This document shows, one piece after another, positions 57,376 through 64,000 of a stretch of DNA of 64,000 nt (positions are counted from its first letter, which is position 1; every line of letters begins with the position of its first letter). Source of the stretch: Ancylostoma caninum (lineage: Eukaryota; Nematoda; Chromadorea; Rhabditida; Ancylostomatidae); NCBI GenBank assembly GCA_037903475.1, contig JBAJFG010000320.1:558001-622000 (forward strand). The letters run 5' to 3'. The position numbers and the translations under genes were made by a program. The notes under the pieces are model-generated. The model was not told the origin of the DNA. It made no database searches and worked only from the letters and a program-made list of their open reading frames with translations.

Positions 57376-57539
57376 GTGTTTTCTCCATCAAATCTTCTAT
57401 TAATGTCAACTTTTCTGTGCGTGGTCTTTACTTTCCTAGTTCCAACACTTTTCATCCACACTATAACCTCAAAAGAAGGAGCTTTCTCACTGATTGCTTT
57501 CATGATGTGCACTATTGGCGCGAGGCTAACAAACCACAG
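57376..57539 (+). CDS. Internal exon of a membrane protein
   Basis: Acceptor TCCATTTTTGACAG and donor GTGTTGC. Phase 0 in, phase 2 out, 54 codons: SPSNLLLMSTFLCVVFTFLV, then PTLFIHTITSKEGAFSLIAF and MMCTIGARLTNHR. Two hydrophobic segments separated by a short polar loop suggest a polytopic protein. Family not recognised. The opposite strand is open too, but less well bounded. Confidence 0.5.
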
Positions 57540-57999
57540 GTGTTGCTCGAATAGGCCTCGTGACTCATGAAAGTCTTGCTTAACCTTACCCGCTAAGATA
57601 TTCTGAGAAGAGAAGAACCCCTTGTGGAATTGCTAACCCATTTCCTTCAAACATATTGGGAAGATCTGTCCTAGAGAGTAGCGGTTTCGGCCTACATAGA
57701 AGTATTTTTTGTAGTTTGTAGATTGTCGCAGTTGGTCTTGAAAATAACACACATGCTCGTATACAGGAAGATTACTACTAGCCACTACACATACTTGCTA
57801 AGCGGAATATCGTGGAACGTTTCAAAGATTTACCGGAAAACACAAATTGGTCATTATGCCTAATCATTTCTCAGACCCATTTGGATTTCTTTCCCATGGC
57901 TGAGAAATGTGGTTACTAGGAAATATGAAAGCTTGTACTAAGATCTATTAAAGGAATCCTAAAGGAAAGTCAGGCGACAACAAAGACGACAGAGAGACC

Positions 58000-58254
58000 T
58001 CATAAAATACTCATCTGTTTTAGGTCCTCACCAGGTGGTCGATCGGTCGCCAAAAAACTACTTGTATCGTATGCGGGGACTGTCGGCGAATATTTTGGTG
58101 CAGTAACCGTGACCTGATATGGTAGATCAAAAAATACATTTTGAGCGGCTAGATTTGAGAAATCGCACTCTGTGCGGTGGAGGAGGGGGGGGGGAGGTCG
58201 GATTTGGGTCACGTTGCTCTTGCGAACAGTATCCATGCAACATATCACAACCAT
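58000..58254 (-). CDS. Coding exon or ORF with proline run from C10
   Basis: Open for 84 codons: MDTVRKSNVTQIRPPPP, then HRTECDFSNLAAQNVFFDLP and SPTVPAYDTSSFLATDRPPG. A good donor (CACCTG|GTGAGG, about 58033) may end the exon in phase 1; otherwise it runs to TGA at 58000. The C10 tract (G10 on plus, 58185-58194) makes the Pro run. Confidence 0.5.
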   Translation of the reverse strand: MVVICCMDTVRKSNVTQIRPPPPLLHRTECDFSNLAAQNVFFDLPYQVTVTAPKYSPTVPAYDTSSFLATDRPPGEDLKQMSIL

Positions 58255-58358
58255 CCAAGGAACATATCACAAGTTCTAAGTTCTCTTGCTGCATTAATAA
58301 AAAAACAAAGCTCGTCTCTCCTCTGAAGAAAATTGTTTTGCCTCGAATTTAAACTCAG

Positions 58359-58484
58359 GTGGGGTGCCATCGTAGCGTTTCACCGGAACAGTGCTCCGGC
58401 TCGCAAGTCATGTTCGACTCAGGACTTAGCCAAAAATATTTTAGGCCCCTATTGGTTTCATCGATTCACTCCCCATATGCTTAG
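58359..58484 (+). CDS. Possible terminal exon
   Basis: Acceptor TTTAAACTCAG, then phase 0: GCHRSVSPEQCSGSQVMFDS, GLSQKYFRPLLVSSIHSPYA and TAG. Another frame is also open through this region. Confidence 0.4.
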   Translation: MGCHRSVSPEQCSGSQVMFDSGLSQKYFRPLLVSSIHSPYA

Positions 58485-59038
58485 GTCTCAATCAATAGGG
58501 TTAGTAGGCTTTTGTGATAGGTGAGACCAGTGCTTCTTCATACAGAATATTCATCAGATGAGCAAGCACTCTAAAAAAATGTTGGCTGAGCTGGACATCC
58601 ACCACTTGCGTACCATGGTCAACGACTTCGTTGAGCATGTTGGTGCCTCTATCGGAACTGAAAGAGGATATCCCGAAGTGAAGGGTTGCCTCATGTTACA
58701 TGTGACCTAGTAAAAATAAATCCTGCAACTATGTTTCAAATTACGTATAAATGCTTTTTTCTGCGTACGCGTTTCTGTGTTACCGTATGTATGGCCCACC
58801 ATGTAGCGGAATGGAGCCTCTAACATGCGTCTCATCACCTCTTATTGTCTGCACATCCACCCATTTCAATGATATCATCGTTCCTATTGAACCGATCCTC
58901 CGACACTTGCATAGACCTGTTCACATAGGTGGTGCTGCGGTCGCAGAGTGTGATCCTTACTGGAGCCTGCCGTTATTTTTTTCATTTTTGACTACGAACT
59001 TCATTTCGTCATCAGTGACCAAATCCGTTGTTGTTTAG

Positions 59039-59231
59039 AACACTAGATGAACAGGTTAACCGAATTTGCTCAGTGTTATTTGAATCATGGAGGAAAACGA
59101 GAGTCTGGACCCTTGCGGATACCAGGCCGAAAGGCAATTTGTATACATATACGCAAGCATATTACGTCACCAACTCTAAGACTAAATTCGAAGGAGTTCT
59201 CAAGGACATAGGCCAAGCACTGTCGCGATAA
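59039..59231 (+). CDS. Possible terminal exon
   Basis: Acceptor CCGTTGTTGTTTAG, then phase 2: DEQVNRICSVLFESWRKTRV, WTLADTRPKGNLYTYTQAYY and KFEGVLKDIGQALSR to TAA. A 54-codon ATG frame (start 59047) overlaps and also looks protein-like, so the true frame is not settled. Confidence 0.45.
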
Positions 59232-60039
59232 CAAGAATTTTAAAGTTCTATTTGGAAACATTTTATTTGAAAACTGCCTTTGAAAACAAAACCTCAACAC
59301 GTTGTGTGGGAGATCTATGATTTCACGGTACATGTAGTTTTGAGGCAAATCGTATTTTCCATTCTACATACTCCCCTCATTATAAGATTTCCTTTTAGAA
59401 CAAATTACTGTTTTCCTGTAATGATATGTTCTGCTTTCGTTGACTTCGTGCATAGATACAATGTCGCTGTTGAAGCAACGTCATTGCCCTTCTGAAACGT
59501 CACCGACGAACTATCTCATTGTCTCTCAAACAGGGTACTTTTCTCTCTTAATTGCTCTGCTTCGTTGTCATTTATGTATCTGCTTATTATTCCGCCTATT
59601 CTTAGTTTGCCGTCTACGGTGAAAAAAGTGCAATAGCATCCAAGGATCTTGAGGATGTACAGTACCGACAGAAGAAAATCACCTTTTGAACATTTTTTCA
59701 TAACTTCTTTCTTGTAATTCTTCAAATTCTCTATTTTGAAGAATGATGTAGCTATTCATTGGTGGGCCAATGATACCAGTGCACTTCCAAATTTTTATAA
59801 GAAAAATTTTCTGCTAAGAAAGGCCAAATAGTGAATAATACTATGCAAATTTCATTTTCAGAACTCCTTCAAAAAACTAAAAAGCTCATGTAACAACTAT
59901 TGCAACCTTCCCACTTTCTATATCCATGATATTTAAGATAACATCAGTGTTAACAAAATAGTGAATCATAGTGTAATAAATCTATAATTACTAACAACTC
60001 CAGAACTACATGCATCATACAATTTAGAATCGCATATAA

Positions 60040-60425
60040 TTATGCACCACCACTATCAACAAGTGTATTTGACTATAATCGTACTCTGAAAAATTTACAT
60101 GACAATAACACCATACAAATATTAACTAATAAATGTGAATGTGGAAACGAAATCTACGAACCTTTTAATGACCTACTCATAAACATTAAATGTTTTAGTG
60201 GATAAAAGACTTATAGAAATATCAAGTAAAGGAACAAAATTTCATATCACACCTAGACTCAATAAACAACAGCCACATGAATTGGTTTACGCTATTGTTT
60301 CAAAATACTTAGAAGTGATAAAATCACACAGCAGTACTTTTTTGTTGATGATGGCTACTGCTGAGAACTCAGACATTCGTGCGGGAGTTCCGCCTGACAA
60401 AATGATGTCTCCCGCTCGAGGGTGA
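60040..60425 (+). pseudogene. AT-rich coding-like relic, possibly retroelement
   Basis: Two adjoining frames look like one protein: KCECGNEIYEPFNDLLINI, then after a shift at about 60198 DKRLIEISSKGTKFHITPRL and QPHELVYAIVSKYLEVIK. The layout (Cys pair, then a short basic KRL..SKGTKF segment and a helical tail) recalls the downstream region of some reverse transcriptases. That likeness is from memory and weak. The base composition is more AT-rich than the neighbours. Confidence 0.3.
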
Positions 60426-60478
60426 GCGGGAGTCATCCAAAATTGGGAGTTTTTGTCTTTAAATCCTGAATTCCTTAG

Positions 60479-60660
60479 TGCTCACATTCAACTACTGTGT
60501 CACTTCCACTGGTGGAATTTCCACCAAAATCGAATTTTCCTTAGAAAAGGGACTTGCACCCAATGGATTATCAGTGAGCTGGGACGGAATCCTCACATCC
60601 TGCTGCTTAGTTGGGAATACCTTGAAATCAAACTCCTTCTGCACCTTTCACCATTCTTGA
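60479..60660 (+). CDS. Terminal exon, unknown
   Basis: Acceptor GAATTCCTTAG, then phase 1: LTFNYCVTSTGGISTKIEFS, LEKGLAPNGLSVSWDGILTS and a Cys-containing end to TGA. It is protein-like, with several Cys and beta-type alternation. Other frames are open but less protein-like. Confidence 0.45.
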
Positions 60661-62511
60661 TCGCACTTACGGTCCTGTTTCCGGTCCTGGAATGGGACTT
60701 GTTCTGCGTAATGCTTTAGTTCGAGCAAAATGAGAAAGCTTTCACTGGTTCTCGCGGGATGCTCAAATGCTCCTGAAATCCAGGCGGGACAGAGAGCCAC
60801 CAGTGGTGTACTTCACGGGTGTCAAGCTTTGCATTTTTATTTTAGCGGAGGGAGGAAAGTTCATGAGGACATCGTCGCTTCGTAGGTAGCAATGGTTTCT
60901 ATTATATTTGGTTGTAATCTATGTTTCCGCTGTTTCACCGTAGGGATTTTTAAATGCTTCTAAAAATGATTAGAGATGAGGAAATCCCACCACCGGAATT
61001 CGCACAGTAGTTGAATGTGAGTAGTGCAAAACCAAGGATTTCGACCTTTTGGAGTGAAAATTTTTTAAATAAAAATGCAAGCGTAGTGAATGCAGCAGTA
61101 GCTCTATGTATCACTACTGACTTGCTGCATTATTTATCAAAGCTAAGAATTTCTCTTAAAAAAGCTTTTCAATGCTCCCCAAAGTGAGCCGCACCAAACG
61201 TCTGCAGAAGCGGGCCGCATGTACAAAGGAGCGTTCATCTTGCTTGCATGAAGAGTTGACGCACTTTTCCTGGAAGCCGAGGAATGGAAAAAGTGAAGAG
61301 CCTCAAACAACTCAACAATTCTTCCATTAACACCACGGAAGTCCTGGAACTGACAAGGGAAGGATGCCAGATGTCAGTGGCTTTTCAAGGTGTGTTGCAC
61401 ATCACTGTATGGAGTTGGGGACGATGATTCTAAATATGTTGCCCTTCCGTGCTTAATGGCAAAACGAACGAAGTTACTACCGCTTTTCCGTTACATGGCT
61501 ATTTCATCCGAACGAGAGCATTTCCGAAAGTATTGACGGTACTCGGACTACTAATATAACTCAGATGTTGATTGATTGAGGTTTTCACTTGAAATTTGGG
61601 GATGCGATTAGGTTCGGAGCATTCTTTCTTTTTGCTGCATAATATTGACGTAAACTTCTTTCGAACAAAACTACCGTGTTCCATGTCTTTATTCACCACT
61701 TACCTCAACAAATTAATTCTTCACTTGTATCGAGTCATTTCAATTCAATATGGAATTATATTCAATTCCATAATGAGCCCGTAATTTGCATGGAAGTCAT
61801 GTTCTGCTGTTCTTTTCTTCACATAAGAAATGGGATTGTCGACAAGTCCAACAAAAAAATGAAGGAGCATTCAATAACTCCCAAGAAAAAAAAAACTTTG
61901 GACGGGGGGTAATTTCTGTGAAATCCGTCACTAGCAACTATCCTGATGTTCATGTACGAGCTGTATGCAATGAAACAGATTTTTGGTACATTTTATCAAT
62001 TAACTCTAACCTCCTATTTGAGCAGCGAAAAAAAGGTCAGCAGTCTTTATGAAACAGTGGTAGGCATACGTACATTTTCTTTCTACCGGCCGTCAAGCGA
62101 GCGTAATTGGTCACTTTTGAGTGCTTTCCTGTCAGGCAGCTGTATTATTCATTCTCTGAATAACTAGAATTGGAATTGTAAACTTTCAGGAGGTCTCACG
62201 TGTATTCATTAGAAAAACAATTCAATGCTCAGAATCCTCCAACTTTTTGTTCATCAAAAATTTCGTTAAAAAGGTATTGGAAGCGGGACCTCCATAGACA
62301 ACAAGAAAGGCAACAAAAAAGTCGCTGTTAACACCTACATAATTCCCAAGATTCATAATTTCCAAGGACGGAAAGCTGATAAATACGTATTTCGTTGCAA
62401 AGAGTGTGAAGAGTGGGAGAGATTATCAGAAAGCCGCAGAGACTTTTTCGACAATCTTGAAACATACATATGTAGAAAATATCTGGTTAACATAATAAAT
62501 AATGTCTTTAC

Positions 62512-62701
62512 CGAGCTCCTCTTTTCCAAACTCGCAACAGAAACTCATTTTAAACTCATTTTTTGGGCTTGCTGAATGCGGTAAGTACATATCCTTGCTT
62601 TCCTTTGCACGATAATCTTTGTAGAGTGGGCTCAATTCTAGCTTGAAAACGTCCTTTGCGAGCGCTAATCGCAACTTCACGCAACCTTCGACTCCCCGCA
62701 T
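62512..62701 (-). CDS. First exon or 5' coding exon, unknown
   Basis: ATG (62699-62701) then MRGVEGCVKLRLALAKDVFK, LELSPLYKDYRAKESKDMY, SASPKNEFKMSFCCEFGKEE to a GTAAAGAC donor in phase 1 (63 codons). The frame is open a little upstream with a Leu-rich stretch. Downstream exon not fixed. Confidence 0.5.
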
Positions 62702-63148
62702 GCAAAGCAGCAAAAAATTGTGTCCTAAGCTAGTTCACTTTTCCTATTGTAGTTCCGTAACAGCACTTTTTTTCCGAACAACTTCTTTTCCCTTGGCTCA
62801 TCTATTGTCTCTTCAAAGTTCTTGCCATGAGCACCTTTGTGGTTGCAATAAATAAGTGAATAACTTGGGTTACTTCCCTGCTCCGCAAGAATTCGTATAT
62901 GTGGGTCAGAATAGCTGAGAGTTACCCTGCGAAGCTTCCTAACAAGCTACGATCGGCAGCATCAGTCTCCCATGGGGAGTTCGAAGATTGCTGATCACTC
63001 GTAGTTGCTGGTCTAATAAGGGTACGGGGTTCTCAGGCAATACGAATTCTCCAAGAAAATCGCGACTTTTTCTGCAAGGTCGTTGATTCGCAATCCTGTG
63101 AAAAGTTAATTAGCCCAGGATCCTGATTTACAGAACCCTCGTTGGACA

Positions 63149-63180
63149 CAGGGTGGCCGAAAAGTACGGGCGTCACATAA
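63149..63180 (+). mobile_element. Solo CAGGGTGG-type element end
   Basis: CAGGGTGGCCGAAAAGTACG resembles the ends of the 14491 and 41148 elements. No inverse copy lies to the right within the window, so it is a solo or decayed end, or the partner lies beyond 64000. Confidence 0.4.
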
Positions 63181-63313
63181 AACGTCATCATTCCTTTTCT
63201 GGCTACAATTATTTTATGCTTTCCACCTTAGCAGCTGCGCAACCACGTGAAAAATCAGATTCACAAAGAATCTTAGATGTTGCATTCCTTGGCTTTGGTA
63301 CAGATCTTCAATC

Positions 63314-63769
63314 TTGTCATCACGAAACCCCCTATGCGCCGCAGGTAGTCCTCACCAACCTCTGACCAGCACTACAGAACTAGCAATGCAAACTTTCTGG
63401 ATTCGTGATATTCTTGTTCTCCAGTGTTTCCTTTATGGAACCTCCAACGAAGAAATCCAATGTATTCAAGCCTCGAGTGCAAGAAGACCATTAATTCATG
63501 TTAAGGAATCCGGGGGGACGCCTCTTCTAGGTAGGCAGTGGTGTTTTGGCCTCGTGAGCTGGAGATTCTCTTTTTCTAAGGAATCGTGCTGCCATTTTTC
63601 CGTACCCATTGGACGTGCACTTTTCCAAGAATCCTGTCTTGTAACAAAGTGGCGTCCTTTTTGTCGATTTGTTCATGCAAACCAGAAAAATCCTCGCATT
63701 TGTGGTCATTGTTCCTCAAACCATTACTGCGCCGGTATGCAACAACCCTGTGAGGAATCTCTTTTCTAA
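63314..63769 (+). CDS. Open frame of about 151 codons, uncertain
   Basis: Open to TAA with Cys-rich C-terminus (CGHCSSNHYCAGMQQPCEE). The minus strand is also open over the same stretch (63576-63848). No borders or domain; it may be part of the element whose end is at 63149. Confidence 0.25.
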   Translation: MSSRNPLCAAGSPHQPLTSTTELAMQTFWIRDILVLQCFLYGTSNEEIQCIQASSARRPLIHVKESGGTPLLGRQWCFGLVSWRFSFSKESCCHFSVPIGRALFQESCLVTKWRPFCRFVHANQKNPRICGHCSSNHYCAGMQQPCEESLF

Positions 63770-64000
63770 AGAATGTTGCCCACTTTGCTTGATAAATTGG
63801 CTGTTTTTTAGGGGCAATGAACAACACAAATAGGGAAAACTTTCTCATTAGTCCAGAATAAACCTCAGGTGAGGCGCACCTGTCAGACGCTCTTCATTCC
63901 TCGAGCCTATTATCTGTGGCAACAACAGTTATATTTTGTGCCTTGTGTATTCAATACCGCGGCAAAGTCCCAACTTCTTTTGAAAATTACGTAGACGCAA

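Noticed and set aside
63149..64000. A third complete maT-type element
   Set aside because: Only the left end resembles the family. No DD37D motif was found on either strand and there is no right end within the window.
1..64000. Genes for functional tRNA, rRNA or spliced-leader RNA
   Set aside because: The only B-box match at tRNA spacing has broken stems; no rRNA-like or SL-like sequence was noticed.

Overview
This is AT-rich, intron-rich, repeat-rich eukaryotic DNA. It looks like a nematode of the rhabditid/strongylid type (free-living rhabditids, hookworms and relatives). I infer this from very short exons, many introns of 45-110 bases, strong TTTCAG/TTGCAG acceptors, acceptors placed a few bases before a start codon (the pattern of trans-spliced first exons), Tc1/mariner-superfamily elements of the maT (DD37D) and Tc1 (DD34E) types, palindromic TA- and TTAA-flanked MITEs, and several G/C homopolymer tracts of 10-14 bases. 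The species cannot be named from sequence alone. There is no operon of prokaryotic type, no CRISPR array and no convincing functional tRNA or rRNA.

Protein genes were modelled by hand from splice sites and reading-frame phase. The best are: a minus-strand gene at 1381-3642 with a start/signal exon, a TATA box and a poly(A) signal; a plus-strand seven-exon gene at 19291-21101; a minus two-exon gene at 27092-27524; a plus three-exon microprotein with an AT-hook-like N-terminus at 34649-34906; a minus three-exon gene at 37461-38490; a plus four-exon 3' half-gene at 39349-40022; and two minus two-exon genes at 44033-44329 and 44783-45102. Many further single exons with good splice sites are listed with lower confidence. 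None of these proteins was recognised as a known family, so they are orphans as far as I can tell by reading.

Layout: 0-4 kb two small genes and GC-rich repeats; 5-9 kb a MITE, a degenerate tRNA-like sequence and a 41-bp satellite; 10.9-15.8 kb a repeat block made of a 48-50-bp minisatellite, an (AT)n run, a 750-bp T-poor purine-rich tract, a 596-bp foldback and a dead maT transposon; 16-32 kb gene exons separated by small repeats; 32-40 kb genes with a Tc1 relic in an intron and a 573-bp palindromic MITE beside an exon; 41-44 kb a second maT relic and a TTAA MITE; 44-64 kb small gene exons, a mariner-end MITE, and an AT-rich stretch that may be a retroelement relic.

The genes show no shared pathway. 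The common theme is the interplay between small orphan genes and DNA transposons: one element sits in an apparent intron, another ends 44 bases before an exon, and poly-C tracts inside three predicted coding exons give proline runs. Stretches not listed (for example 8.6-9.1, 16.4-17.0, 21.1-22.2, 24.1-25.1, 28.0-28.8, 40.6-41.1, 47.9-49.2, 51.8-52.9 and 60.9-62.4 kb) hold nothing I can support beyond AT-rich non-coding sequence.
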